A stretch of DNA of 64,000 nucleotides from Streptomyces pseudovenezuelae (GCF_001513955.1 NZ_KQ948151.1:381271-445270), one strand, 5' to 3'. Counted from the first letter of the stretch, positions 17,715 to 26,641 are shown. The notes: generated by a model from the letters alone, not told the origin. Program-made: numbers and translations.

Positions 17715-18518
17715 TCAGGCCTGTTCCTCCTCACGCGGGACGGGCTGCACTCGGTCCCCATGCTGGTGGAGCAACCAGGCCGTCCATGCAACGACCGGAA
17801 CAGCGACGGTGGGTACGACCCATGACGGGATGCCGAGCCACACGGCAGGCAACCCGACGGCGGCGCAGGTGATCATCATCGTGATGAGCAGCGGTCTGCC
17901 GTACGGGCGCCAGGTGTAGGGCTCATGATCACGGGGCCTGGCCATCCGCAGCGCACCCAACCCGAGCCCCATGGCCGCCAGAAGGCCCAGGAACGTGCCG
18001 ATGGCGACCGTCATCTGTGGTTCGTCACGGGGCTCGTCGGAAGTGCTCTGCCGAACACCTCGGGCGCCGACTGTCATGACGTCGCCACGCCAGACCGTTG
18101 CGGTGACCTGGTCTCCCGGCCGGAGTTGCTCCAACAGCGGATCCGGATCACCGAAGGCCACAGTCCCGTTCCAGAAGGGCGCGCCGGACAACGTTGCCTT
18201 GTAACTGCCGGATCTGCTCCGGTTGTTCTTCGTGCTCTCGACGGTGAAGGAGACCGTACGCAGGCAGTTCTCCCACTCCTGCACCGTGGCGTCGGCGGGG
18301 CACGGCTCGGCCCTCACGTAGTCCTGGTGCCGACCCAAGTCGGAGGGCAGCCACGCGGTGAACACGAAATAGCAGCCCAGCGCCGGGATGAGGGAAAACA
18401 TGATCAACGCCGCGCCTACGAGCCGTGAGCGGCCCTGAGAACGCCGTGCAGGTCGGTCGGCGCCCGGCGGAGGCAGCAACGGCCCGCCCGGCCCGTGAGT
18501 TGTGTCCGTGCCCGGCAC
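17715..18518 (-). CDS. Unknown membrane protein with three to four helices
   Basis: 267 residues. One membrane segment near residue 35 (LVGAALIMFSLIPALGCYF) is followed by an exterior domain with two Cys (EPCPADATVQEWENCLRTV) and GDQVTATVWRGDVMTVGARG, then a helix at VAIGTFLGLLAAMGLGLGAL and a closing hairpin PLLITMMITCAAVGLPAVWL/VVPTVAVPVVAWTAWLL. The layout, with an exported beta-rich domain asking about conductivity of a wall between two membrane anchors, resembles several uncharacterised Streptomyces proteins. GTG at 18518 has GGGGAG upstream at suitable spacing. It follows immediately after the truncated flotillin frame on the same strand. Confidence 0.7.
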   Translation of the reverse strand: MPGTDTTHGPGGPLLPPPGADRPARRSQGRSRLVGAALIMFSLIPALGCYFVFTAWLPSDLGRHQDYVRAEPCPADATVQEWENCLRTVSFTVESTKNNRSRSGSYKATLSGAPFWNGTVAFGDPDPLLEQLRPGDQVTATVWRGDVMTVGARGVRQSTSDEPRDEPQMTVAIGTFLGLLAAMGLGLGALRMARPRDHEPYTWRPYGRPLLITMMITCAAVGLPAVWLGIPSWVVPTVAVPVVAWTAWLLHQHGDRVQPVPREEEQA

Positions 18519-18523
18519 CGTCC

Positions 18524-18676
18524 TCACTCCCCTCTCGACGTCACGTCGGCCCCACGCGTCCTGGAGACGATCAGCGCCTTGCCCTGCTCCACCTTGCGGA
18601 ACGACTGTGCGCGGACAGGTGCGGCAACGCGACAGACGGCGACGAGGTCGCCGTCGCCCACGATCATGGCAGTCAT
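18524..18676 (-). pseudogene. Truncated flotillin (SPFH) N-terminal fragment
   Basis: A 50-codon frame from ATG at 18676 to TGA contains RKVEQGKALIVSRTRG and ADVT, which matches the segment just after the membrane anchor of flotillin-type SPFH proteins (RKVEQGKALIVSK..R.VDVTFTG). The usual N-terminal hydrophobic helix is missing or scrambled and nothing of the 400-residue SPFH and coiled-coil body follows; the frame stops at SRGE. It lies just downstream of the OB-fold-type membrane gene that normally precedes flotillin. Read as a deletion remnant; a functional mini-protein is unlikely. Confidence 0.5.
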
Positions 18677-18756
18677 GGCATACGTCCTTGAGGCGTAAGG
18701 GAGTTGAGCGTGAGGAGGAGAGGGCCGGAGGTGCGATCAGGCGGCGGTGTCGGGGC

Positions 18757-19293
18757 TCAGACGGCGTGATGCCGCGCGCCAGCACGGGGTGCGCCCCCGT
18801 AAGAATCGGGGCCCCCGTACGGATCGGGGCCCCCGTACGGATCGCGGCTCCCGTAGGACTCGCGGCGCCCGGTGCCTCGTAGCCCAGTGTCGGCGCCCGT
18901 GAGAGCCTCACGCAGCGCAGTGGGCGCTGGTTCATCCGGGAAGAGGCTGTGCAACGGCCGCACGATCAGGCAGGTCGCGGCCCAAGCGACCAGCAGAGCG
19001 CCCGCAGGCGCGATCAGGTGCAGCAGCCAGGTGACAGGCCCGGAGGGGCCGAACACGGCCAGCGCAGCCGCCGCGCCGACGCTCAAGGACCAGGCGAGCA
19101 CCGTCAGCACAGAGAAGGCGACCGCTACGGGCACCCCGCCCATATGCCATGCCCGCAGGTCCACGTCGGTGTCGAAGCTGTCGGTGCGGACGGCGCCCAG
19201 AGCGGCCAGGAGCCAGAAGCAGACGACCACGACGAGGGCCGCGGTGAGCAGGATCGTGGGCAGGCCCGTGGCCGCTCTCACAAATGTCCCCAT
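18757..19293 (-). CDS. Shortened OB-fold/NfeD-like membrane protein (flotillin partner)
   Basis: 178 residues starting MGTFVRAATGLPTILLTAAL, with membrane helices at about 11-33, 57-83 and 88-110 and the conserved LFPDEPAP after the last helix. This is the N-terminal membrane part I recognise from the YqiJ-like protein encoded ahead of flotillin genes in Streptomyces. In that family the FPDEPGPS motif leads into an OB-fold of about 80 residues; here that domain is absent and is replaced by a short tail with four Gly/Tyr/Pro repeats (RESYGS, RDPYGG, PDPYGG, PDSYGG). GGGGAG precedes the ATG. The protein may be non-functional or altered. Confidence 0.65.
   Translation of the reverse strand: MGTFVRAATGLPTILLTAALVVVVCFWLLAALGAVRTDSFDTDVDLRAWHMGGVPVAVAFSVLTVLAWSLSVGAAAALAVFGPSGPVTWLLHLIAPAGALLVAWAATCLIVRPLHSLFPDEPAPTALREALTGADTGLRGTGRRESYGSRDPYGGPDPYGGPDSYGGAPRAGARHHAV
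18793..18864 (-). repeat. Four 18-bp tandem repeats in the 3' end of the membrane gene
   Basis: Four adjoining copies of an 18-bp unit (plus-strand consensus GCCCCCGTACGGATCGGG), diverged by up to five bases. Translated on the minus strand they give a six-residue Gly/Tyr/Pro/Asp repeat. They occupy the place where an OB-fold would be expected. Confidence 0.85.
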
Positions 19294-19479
19294 CTCCTGA
19301 TCTCCCCCTCCGCCCGCGGCGCGCGTCAGCCGACGGCGCACGGACGTTCCGGGCCTCGGTGCCGGACACCTGCCGGTGTCCGGCATCGAAACCCTCCGTC
19401 GTGCTCCCCGCGAGCCATCCTGCACGACCCGATCCCGGTCGCGCATTGCCGGTTTCCGGCAGTGTTCATTAGGGTCTGC

Positions 19480-20592
19480 ATGCCGGTGGCCGCTAAGAAA
19501 CCGTCACCGACGCGTCAAAATCCGGGGGAAGACGTGACAGACCGGGAACTTCCCGAGCAGTACCTGGACGGCTACGCCGAGATCCTGGCCCAGGTGTCAA
19601 CCACCGGCCGGCGCCTCACCCGGGACGAGCTCGCCTCCCGCCGCGCCCTGGGCGAACAGGCCGCCGAGGCAGGCCACGGACTGCGCGCCCTCGTCAGCGC
19701 ACACCTGGCCGCCGCCCGCACGGCCTGGCCCGGTTCGCCCGGCTCCGCGGATGGCGCGCTGGCCACCGTGCATCAGATCATCGACGCCTTCGCCGAGGGC
19801 TACGAACGCGCCCAACTCCTCGCCGTACGCCAGGAGGAAGCCGCCCGCAGGGAGTTCATCGACGACCTCCTCTACGGACGCAGCGACCTGGGCCGCCTCG
19901 CCGAACGCGCCGAACGTTTCGGCCTGCGGCTGTCCCACGCGCACGCCGTCGCCGTCGCGCAGGGCCCCGCCGCCTACGACGAAGGCGACCCCGTGCCCCG
20001 GCATGTGGAACGGGCACTCATCTCCCGTTTCGGCGACCGCAACGTCCTGCTCACCACCAAGGACGGCCGCCTGCTGTGCATCGCCCCAGGACACCAGGAG
20101 GACGTACTCGCTTACTTCGCCGAACAGGCCCACGTCGCCACCGACGGCGGCCAGGTCGCCATCGGACGACCCCAACCGGGGCCGGGAGGCGTCGTCCAGT
20201 CCTACGAAGAGGCTCTGGGCGTCCTCGAACTCGCTGAGCGACTCGAACTCGCCGACCCCGTCCTGCGCGCTGCCGACCTGCTGGTCTACCCCGTCCTCAC
20301 TCGCGACCGCCAGGCCATGGCCGACCTCGTCGCCGGCACGCTCGGCCCGCTCACCTCAGCCCGTGGCGGTGCCCAGCCCCTCCTCGACACGCTCACGGCA
20401 TACTTCGATTCCGGCTGCGTCTCCGCCGAGGCCGCCCGCCGCCTCACCCTCAGCGTGCGCGCCCTGACCTACCGCCTTGAGCGCATCCACAAGCTCACCG
20501 GCGCCAACCCCGCCGACCCGGCCCACCGCTACATGCTCCAGACGGCAGTGATCGGCGCCCGACTTCTGGCCTGGCCCGCCAAGGATCTCTGA
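19480..20592 (+). CDS. PucR/CdaR-type transcriptional regulator
   Basis: About 370 residues. The C-terminal HTH_30 domain is clear: LLDTLTAYFDSGCVSAEAAR, RLTLSVRALTYRLERIHKLTG and NPADPAHRYMLQTAV. The preceding part contains the GGDEF-like region of CdaR-family regulators (RLSHAHAVAVAQG ... LLCIAPGH ... AIGRPQPGPGGVVQSYEEAL). Such proteins respond to small metabolites and regulate adjacent or distant operons; the target is not obvious here since neighbours are unrelated. ATG at 19480 follows AGGG; a GTG at 19534 with GGGGGAAG close upstream is an alternative that would shorten it by 18 residues. Confidence 0.85.
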   Translation: MPVAAKKPSPTRQNPGEDVTDRELPEQYLDGYAEILAQVSTTGRRLTRDELASRRALGEQAAEAGHGLRALVSAHLAAARTAWPGSPGSADGALATVHQIIDAFAEGYERAQLLAVRQEEAARREFIDDLLYGRSDLGRLAERAERFGLRLSHAHAVAVAQGPAAYDEGDPVPRHVERALISRFGDRNVLLTTKDGRLLCIAPGHQEDVLAYFAEQAHVATDGGQVAIGRPQPGPGGVVQSYEEALGVLELAERLELADPVLRAADLLVYPVLTRDRQAMADLVAGTLGPLTSARGGAQPLLDTLTAYFDSGCVSAEAARRLTLSVRALTYRLERIHKLTGANPADPAHRYMLQTAVIGARLLAWPAKDL

Positions 20593-20786
20593 CACAGCGC
20601 AGCGATTCCCGGACGGCGGAGTTCCGTACCGACGACGCCGTCCCGCGGACCAGTTCTCCTCCTCGGCGTCGTCAGCCGGCAGAAGCCCCGCGACTGGGCG
20701 AGCGCCTCATCGCGTTCGGTCGCGAAGGTCCAGGCGGTGCCGGCCGCCGCGCTGGAGCCGAAGTCCACCACCGTGGCCGGGAGTCG

Positions 20787-21254
20787 TCATGTCGAGTCAG
20801 GCGCCTGGCCGGCACCGCTCGGGGCGCCGACGAGGGACTGCAGGGTGCGGACCAAGCCCGTGGCGTCTGTGCTGGAGAGCGGGGCGAGGAAGCGGCGTTC
20901 CATCTCCTTGCGCGCCGATTCGGCTTCCTGCAGGCGCTCTTGGCCGGCCGGCGTCAGCTGCACGATGTTCTTGCGTCGGTCCCGGGGGCTGCGGCGCCGT
21001 TCGACGAGTTCCTTGTCCTCCAGAGCGTCGACGAGAGAGACCATCGTGGTGCGGTCGACGCCCAGTTTGCCCGCCGCGTCCAGTTGAGACAGCTCGTCAT
21101 GTGCGTCGAGGACGGCGAGAACGGCCAGTTCGCGGCCGTCGATCCCGTACGGAGCCAAAGCCAGTGAGGACTCCTCGGTCAGCCGCAGGTACGCGTGCTT
21201 GAGCAGATAGCCAAGGCGGGACCTGAGGACCTCGGGCGGGGCGTCGCGCGTCAT
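20787..21254 (-). CDS. MarR-family transcriptional regulator
   Basis: 155 residues with the MarR winged helix: LAPYGIDGRELAVLAVL, LSQLDAAGKLGVDRTTMVSL, VDALEDKELVERRRSPRDRR and the wing KNIVQLTPAG. The DxRxxxxxLTxxG signature is intact. Usually a dimeric repressor released by phenolic or oxidising ligands. It is divergent from the F420-type oxidoreductase gene, whose start lies 113 bp away, and an inverted repeat sits in between, so that gene is the likely target. ATG start at 21254. Confidence 0.9.
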   Translation of the reverse strand: MTRDAPPEVLRSRLGYLLKHAYLRLTEESSLALAPYGIDGRELAVLAVLDAHDELSQLDAAGKLGVDRTTMVSLVDALEDKELVERRRSPRDRRKNIVQLTPAGQERLQEAESARKEMERRFLAPLSSTDATGLVRTLQSLVGAPSGAGQAPDST

Positions 21255-21280
21255 GACCGCAGCGTATCCAGAGTCTGACA

Positions 21281-21295
21281 GTCAGCGTTACTGAC
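21281..21295. promoter_or_regulatory. Inverted repeat, possible MarR site
   Basis: GTCAG-cgtta-CTGAC, a perfect 5-base inverted repeat with a 5-base spacer, in the gap between the divergent MarR and luciferase-like genes. A flanking TGACAGTCAG extends the symmetry. MarR proteins bind such 14-20 bp palindromes. Confidence 0.45.
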
Positions 21296-21367
21296 GATCC
21301 GCTACGGTGACGGTAATGTGCCGTCGCCGTACCGGTGACGCGTCGACGCGAAGGGCGCGTGGCAACC

Positions 21368-22348
21368 ATGTCCGACCAGCACATCCCCTCCGATCGCCCC
21401 GTGACGTTCGGAATCAAGACCACCCCGATGCGGGTCCCCTACCAGGACATCCTGCGCGTGTGGGAGGAGGCAGACGACCTGCCCGAGATCGCGGACGCCT
21501 GGCTGTGGGACCACCTCATGCCGATCGTCGGCCCCAAGGACGGGCAGATCCTCGAAGGGTGGACCCTGCTGAGCGCCCTGGCCGCCCGAACCCGGCGACT
21601 GCGCCTTGGCCTGCTCGTGACGAGCAATCGGATCCGGCCGCCCGCCGTCCTCGGCAAAATCGCCACCACCGTCGATGTGATCTCCGGCGGCCGGCTGATC
21701 ATGGGCCTCGGCGTGGGCGGCACCGTACAGCCGCCCGACGCGGGCGGCATCGCCGGGGAGAATCCGGCCGCCGCCGAGTACGCCGCCTACGGCCTCACGC
21801 TCGTCCCGCCCGCCGAAGGCATCGCCCGCCTGGAGGAGACCATCGCCATCCTCCGCGGCATGTGGACGCGGGACGTCTTCGACTTCCACGGGCGCCACTA
21901 CACCCTGACCGGCAACCGCAACGAGCCCAAACCCGTCCAGCAGTCAGGCCCGCCCCTGCTGATCGGAGGCTGGGGAAACCGAACGCTCCGCCTGGTCGCC
22001 GAGCACGCCGACATCTGGAACATCCCCGGCCCACCGCACAACACCATCGACTGCATCACCGACCGCAGCGCCGTTCTGGACGACCATTGCGAGGCCATCG
22101 GCCGTGATCCGCGAACGATCACCCGCTCCGTGCAGTACATCGTCTCGTACGACGACCCGGCCGCCGACCGCAAGGCCATCACGGAACTCATCGCCGCCGG
22201 CGTGACGCACGTCGTGCTGAGCCTACGGAGCCCCTATCCCCCACGGGCCGCGCGATGGCTCACCGACGAGATCATCAAACCCGTGCGCAGCACGACCGGA
22301 GAACTCCATCAGCCCCGCCCCGGCTCGGCGGCTAGCCTCGGGGCATGA
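21368..22348 (+). CDS. LLM-class, probably F420-dependent oxidoreductase
   Basis: About 326 residues of the bacterial luciferase-like fold: FGIKTTPMRVPYQDILRVWE, WLWDHLMPI, LLSALAARTRRLRLGLLVTS, PPAVLGKIATTVDVISGGRL, LGVGG, and the later PPLLIGGWGNRTLRLVAEHADIWN. In actinobacteria this family commonly uses deazaflavin F420, though FMN cannot be excluded from sequence alone. Substrate unknown. ATG at 21368 (MSDQH); GTG at 21359 also possible. Divergent from a MarR gene and followed after 37 bp by the GNAT gene, which may be cotranscribed. Confidence 0.9.
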   Translation: MSDQHIPSDRPVTFGIKTTPMRVPYQDILRVWEEADDLPEIADAWLWDHLMPIVGPKDGQILEGWTLLSALAARTRRLRLGLLVTSNRIRPPAVLGKIATTVDVISGGRLIMGLGVGGTVQPPDAGGIAGENPAAAEYAAYGLTLVPPAEGIARLEETIAILRGMWTRDVFDFHGRHYTLTGNRNEPKPVQQSGPPLLIGGWGNRTLRLVAEHADIWNIPGPPHNTIDCITDRSAVLDDHCEAIGRDPRTITRSVQYIVSYDDPAADRKAITELIAAGVTHVVLSLRSPYPPRAARWLTDEIIKPVRSTTGELHQPRPGSAASLGA

Positions 22349-22385
22349 GCGTCGAAACGAGATACGGAACGTTGTGCGGGCGAAC

Positions 22386-23780
22386 ATGAATCGAGGACCG
22401 CTCTTCTGCGACGTCGCCCTGGCGCGGCGCATCGAACGCGCCGAAGCCCAGCTGATGGCCGCGGCAGCCGAAGCCGCTCGCCTGCGCCGGGGAGGCGACG
22501 CCGGATTCGTGATGCGAGTGGCCGACGGTGTGGCCACGTTCGCCGAGGACGGCTCGCCGTTCAACAAGATCGCCGGTCTGGGATTCGACGGCGTGCCCGA
22601 TACGGCCGCGCTCGATGAGATCGAGCGCGCCTTCGCCGCCCAAGGCGCTCCCGTGCAGGCCGAGGTGTCCACGTTGGCCGACCCGGCGGTCGGCGCCCTG
22701 CTCACGGCTCGCGGGTATCGGCTGGAGTCGTTCGAGAACGTGCTCGGACTCGCCCTCGACGGCGTGTACGAGCGGGTGACTCCGCCTGGCATCGACGTCC
22801 GGGTGGCTCGTCACGAGGAGTTGGACGCGTGGCTCGACGTGGTGGCCGACGGATTCGCTCACCCCGACGGGCAGGGGGTTCCCTCGCACGAGGACTTCCC
22901 GCGTGACGTACTCGTCAACGCCGAACGGGACTTCGCGACGGCCGGTGTGGTCCCCTACATCGCGCTCCACGACGGAACCGTCGCCGGAGGCGGCAGCCTT
23001 CGCGTCGCGGACGGCATCGCACAGCTCACGGGCGCGGCGACCGCCCCCGCCCACCGCCGACGCGGTGTGCAGACGGCCCTGCTCTCGGCCCGGCTCGCGG
23101 ACGCCGCTGCCGCCGGCTGCGACATCGCCGTCGTGACCACTCAACCGGGTTCCCGGTCCCAGCAGAACGTGCAGCGCCAGGGATTCCACCTCCTGTACAC
23201 CCGCGCCGTGCTGGTGAGGGGCGTTCCACCGAGGGGAGCCGTGCCCCACCTGGAGGCGTCGGTCGAAAGCCCGGACGAGGTGAGCGTGGTGGTGTACGAC
23301 GGCCCGCGGGAAGCCCTCAGACCGCTGTTCGAACTGGCCGAGGACTCCCCCACGCAGCTCGACTCCTACCTCGCGGACGGGCAGGTGCTCGTCGCACTGC
23401 GCGGCACGGACGTGGTCGGTCATCTGCAACTACTGGAGACCAGCGAAGCCGACACCTTCGAAATCAAGAACATGGCCGTACGGCCGGACGTTCAGCGCTC
23501 CGGCGTGGGCAGCCGTCTGGTGCGCAGGGCCATCGAACTGGTCTCGCGCGAGTCGGGACGACGCCTGCTGGTCGCCACCGCCGCGGCCGACACCGACAAC
23601 CTGCGCTTCTATCAGCGCCAGGGATTCCGTATGCGAACAATCGAACGGGACGCCTTCACGACCCGCACCGGCTACGAACCCGACACCCTCATCGACGGTA
23701 TTGAACTGCGCGACCGGGTCTGGCTCGACCACCCGCTCTCTCCGCAGTCCGCCTCGGACCACAGTTCTCAGGGAACGTGA
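22386..23780 (+). CDS. Double GNAT acetyltransferase (two fused domains)
   Basis: About 464 residues made of two GNAT units. The first covers roughly 1-285, with the acetyl-CoA loop region APAHRRRGVQTALLSARLAD and QNVQRQGFHLLYTRAVL; the second covers about 295-445, with MAVRPDVQRSGVGSRLVRRA, DTDNLRFYQRQGF. Both acetyl-CoA binding Q/RxxGxG/A signatures look intact (RRRGVQT, QRSGVGS). The N-terminal part of domain one matches single-domain acetyltransferases of Streptomyces (GPLFCDVALARRIERAEAQL), so this is a gene fusion. ATG at 22386 is used; a GTG at 22374 is in frame. Substrates unknown; the pair may act on two amines or one domain may be structural. Confidence 0.85.
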   Translation: MNRGPLFCDVALARRIERAEAQLMAAAAEAARLRRGGDAGFVMRVADGVATFAEDGSPFNKIAGLGFDGVPDTAALDEIERAFAAQGAPVQAEVSTLADPAVGALLTARGYRLESFENVLGLALDGVYERVTPPGIDVRVARHEELDAWLDVVADGFAHPDGQGVPSHEDFPRDVLVNAERDFATAGVVPYIALHDGTVAGGGSLRVADGIAQLTGAATAPAHRRRGVQTALLSARLADAAAAGCDIAVVTTQPGSRSQQNVQRQGFHLLYTRAVLVRGVPPRGAVPHLEASVESPDEVSVVVYDGPREALRPLFELAEDSPTQLDSYLADGQVLVALRGTDVVGHLQLLETSEADTFEIKNMAVRPDVQRSGVGSRLVRRAIELVSRESGRRLLVATAAADTDNLRFYQRQGFRMRTIERDAFTTRTGYEPDTLIDGIELRDRVWLDHPLSPQSASDHSSQGT

Positions 23781-23846
23781 ACAACCCGCCTCCGCCTGCT
23801 GCACGTCGGCAAGGGCATCGTCCACGCAACCGTGGTGTCCGGTCGC

Positions 23847-24578
23847 TCAACGGTGTTCCGGGTTCGGTGCGTCGTGGCGGCACCCCGCGTCCCACTCGGA
23901 GCGCTGGTTGCCGTGCGCCGGGATGCCCTTGGCGCGCTTGAGCATGGCGGCCAGGTGCATCAGGTTCCACGTCATGAAGGCGGTGTTGCGGTTGGTGAAG
24001 TCGTTCTCCGGGCCGCCCGAGCCAGGGTCCAGGTATGAGGGTCCGGGGCCGGCCGGTCCGATCCAACCGGCGTCGGCCTGCGGCGGAATGGTGTAGCCCA
24101 GGTGCTGGAGGCTGTAGAGGATGTTCATCGCACAGTGCTTCACGCCGTCCTCGTTGCCGGTGATCAGACAGCCGCCGACACGGCCGTAATAGGCGTACTG
24201 GCCCTGTGAGTTGAGGAGGCTGGAGCAGGCGTAGAGCCGCTCGATGACCTTCTTCGTCACCGAGCTGTTGTCGCCGAGCCAGATCGGGCCGGCGATGACC
24301 AGGATGTCCGCGGCCATCACCCGCTCGTACAGTGTCGGCCACTCGTCTGTCGCGAAGCCGTGCTCGGTCATGTCCGGGTACACACCAGGAGCGAGGTCAT
24401 GGTCGACGGCACGGACCTCGGACGTCGTGACCCCGCGCGACATCATGATCTCCGCGCTTTTGTCGATCAGCCCCTGGGTGTGGCTCCGCTGGGGCGACGG
24501 CTTGAGGGTGCAGTTGATGAACAGGGCCGTGAGGTCGTCGAATCGGTAGGCGTCGTCGGTGGAGGGCGTCGAGGTCAT
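23847..24578 (-). CDS. NAD(P)H-dependent FMN reductase / flavodoxin-like quinone reductase
   Basis: About 243 residues of the flavodoxin-like fold: TALFINCTLKPSPQRSHTQG (the phosphate-binding loop region S..S.T), ADILVIAGPIWLGDNSSVTK for the FMN isoalloxazine side, and GRVGGCLITGNEDGVKHCA later. It should reduce flavin, quinone or azo/nitro compounds with NAD(P)H. The substrate cannot be told from sequence. ATG at 24578. No cotranscribed partner, and its stop is about 65 bp from the convergent double-GNAT gene. Confidence 0.85.
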   Translation of the reverse strand: MTSTPSTDDAYRFDDLTALFINCTLKPSPQRSHTQGLIDKSAEIMMSRGVTTSEVRAVDHDLAPGVYPDMTEHGFATDEWPTLYERVMAADILVIAGPIWLGDNSSVTKKVIERLYACSSLLNSQGQYAYYGRVGGCLITGNEDGVKHCAMNILYSLQHLGYTIPPQADAGWIGPAGPGPSYLDPGSGGPENDFTNRNTAFMTWNLMHLAAMLKRAKGIPAHGNQRSEWDAGCRHDAPNPEHR

Positions 24579-24860
24579 GGGCAGCGTTCCTTCGTGCGGG
24601 ACCACCGGTCGGCTCCCCGGCCGGATCTGAGCCGAGGCTCACCAGCAGCCTCTCTCCCGGACGGCGTTTTGTCCCGCCGCGACGCACCGACGTAAGGAAC
24701 CCGTCACCGTCCCGGCGGCACGTGCCGACAGGCGGATCGCGAGAACCCGGCGGTTGCATCGGAGTGATCGGGCGGTATCCGTCGGCGGCTCCGCACCAGG
24801 CCTTCGACCTGGCGACAAGGATTCCGGCGGCTCCGTGGAAACCGAGGGCCATTACGAGCC

Positions 24861-26414
24861 TCAGGACATGCTGCCCCGGCACACCGTCCCCGGGGCTGGA
24901 GTGCGGCCCGTGCGGAGGTACTGGTCGACCGTCTCCGAGACGCAGCGGTTCTGCGGGTAGGTGCCGTGGCCCTCCTCCTCGGCCGTCAGGAGCACGCCGA
25001 CACGGTCGCCCAGGGCGCGGGCCATGTGGCGGGCGCCGGGGTAGGGAGTCGTCGGGTCACCGGTGCCGCCGACCACCAGGACAGGGGCCGCGCCCTCGGC
25101 GTTCACCTGGAGCGTGGGGCGCTCGCCGTCGAACGGCCAGTCGTAACACAGGTAGACGCCGGTGGACCAGGCCGCGCCGAAGACGGGTGAGGCGGCCTTG
25201 ACCCGGGCCGCGTCCTTGGCGAGGCGTTCGAAGCCGGGGCGCAGGCTGGAGTCCGCGCAGGTGATCGCGGTCAGGGCGGCGCGGCTGTTGTCGCGCGGGG
25301 GCGCCGCGCGGTCGGCGGAGCCGATGTTGTCCGCGCCCTCGCTCAGCGGACGGCCGTCGTTGTGGTCGATCAGCGCGGTGAGAGCCTTGGCGAGCGTCGG
25401 CCAGCCGTCTGTGCCAAGGGCGAGATGGTCGCTGACGGCGTACGCGAGGTCGTCGGCGTCGAGGGTCCTACCGCCGCCGGCCGGGGCGGGCTTCTTCTCC
25501 AGGCGGCCGGCCAGGCGCGCCATGCGTCGGGCGGCCTCCTCGGGCCCATCGCCGGTCGCACAGTGGCGGATACGAGCCGCGCAGTGCGCAGCGAACCGGT
25601 CGAACGCCGCCTGGACCGCCTTGACCTGCGACTCCTGCTCCTCGTCGAGGTCCTCGGTCGGATCGACGGACGCTTCGAGGACGAGCCGTCCGACGTTCGA
25701 CGGGTGCAGGTGGGCGTAGACCGCGCCGAGCGCCGTTCCGTACGAGACGCCGAAGTAGTGGAGCCGCTCGTCGCCGAGGAGGTAGCGCATCAGGTCGAGG
25801 TCGCGCGCGGTGTGCGCGGTGGAGATGTAAGGCAGGACCGCCCCGGAGTGCTCGGCGCAGGCGTCGGCCCCGTCGAAACCGGTGTCGTCCGCGGTCTTCC
25901 CGCAGCGGACGGGGATGGTCGCGCCAACGCCGCGTGGGTCGAAGGAGACCAGGTCGTAGCGGTCGAGGAGCGGCCTGTACTGGTTGAGGCGTTGGGGCAG
26001 TCCGCTCACGCCGGACACGCCTGGTCCGCCGAAGTTGAGGACGAGCGAGCCGATACGCCGGGCGTTCGGGCCGGTGGCCTTGCGGCGGATCAGGGCGACG
26101 TCAATTGTCCTGCCGCGTGGTTTCCGGTAGTCGAGGGGGGCCTTCATGACGGCACAGTCGTAACCCGTGCGCGCGATGGGCGGCGAGGTGCAGCGCGACC
26201 AGTGGAGGTGCTGGCCGACGGTGAGCGCGGTGGGCAGACCGGCGGGCGGGTTGTTCGCGGTGAACTCCGTACGCGGTTCCGCACTCGGCCCGTGAGCGTC
26301 GTACTGGAGCCAGGCGTAGACGCCCCCGAACACGGCGAGGACGAACACGGCGAGGATACGTGCACCGACCGAGAAGCCCTGCCTACGGCTTCGTATCGGA
26401 TGTGCGTCACTCAT
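24861..26414 (-). CDS. Exported alpha/beta hydrolase, tripeptidyl aminopeptidase type (S33, TAP)
   Basis: About 517 residues. An N-terminal hydrophobic segment (ILAVFVLAVFGGVYAWL) exports or anchors the enzyme. The catalytic domain shows LNFGGPGVSGVSG, SFDPRGVGATIPVRC, the nucleophile elbow FGVSYGTALGAVYA, the Asp in VGGTGDPTTPY and the His in EEGHGTY, followed by the TAP-like C-terminal domain (CVSETVDQYLRTG). These enzymes, such as Streptomyces SlpD/SlpE and TAP, remove short peptides from the N-terminus of exported proteins or peptides. No lipobox is seen at the signal. ATG at 26414; long in-frame extension upstream rejected. Confidence 0.9.
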   Translation of the reverse strand: MSDAHPIRSRRQGFSVGARILAVFVLAVFGGVYAWLQYDAHGPSAEPRTEFTANNPPAGLPTALTVGQHLHWSRCTSPPIARTGYDCAVMKAPLDYRKPRGRTIDVALIRRKATGPNARRIGSLVLNFGGPGVSGVSGLPQRLNQYRPLLDRYDLVSFDPRGVGATIPVRCGKTADDTGFDGADACAEHSGAVLPYISTAHTARDLDLMRYLLGDERLHYFGVSYGTALGAVYAHLHPSNVGRLVLEASVDPTEDLDEEQESQVKAVQAAFDRFAAHCAARIRHCATGDGPEEAARRMARLAGRLEKKPAPAGGGRTLDADDLAYAVSDHLALGTDGWPTLAKALTALIDHNDGRPLSEGADNIGSADRAAPPRDNSRAALTAITCADSSLRPGFERLAKDAARVKAASPVFGAAWSTGVYLCYDWPFDGERPTLQVNAEGAAPVLVVGGTGDPTTPYPGARHMARALGDRVGVLLTAEEEGHGTYPQNRCVSETVDQYLRTGRTPAPGTVCRGSMS

Positions 26415-26641
26415 TGAAGTCCCCGCGCTCCCGCCCCCGGACGCCCGCCCCGTGCCCGCATGCCCGAACTCGCGATCGTCCGATTGTCGAATGAATGCAG
26501 GGTACAAGCCGCCTCGGACAGCTCGGCTTCGACGTAGTGGAGGCGGATGAGGGCCGTGCAAGGTCCTTGAGCGAAGGGGCTGGGACGACGCCGTCGGCGA
26601 GGCGCGCCGGTCTGCACGGCATGGTCCGCCGAGCGCCGACG

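Noticed and set aside
20529..20771. Minus-strand 80-codon frame after the MarR gene (MVDFGSSAAAGTAWTFATER...)
   Set aside because: The first 35 residues look protein-like, but the rest overlaps the PucR gene and no relative is recognised.
25362..26417. Plus-strand open frame of 351 codons opposite the S33 peptidase
   Set aside because: Shadow of a gene with a full catalytic triad on the other strand.
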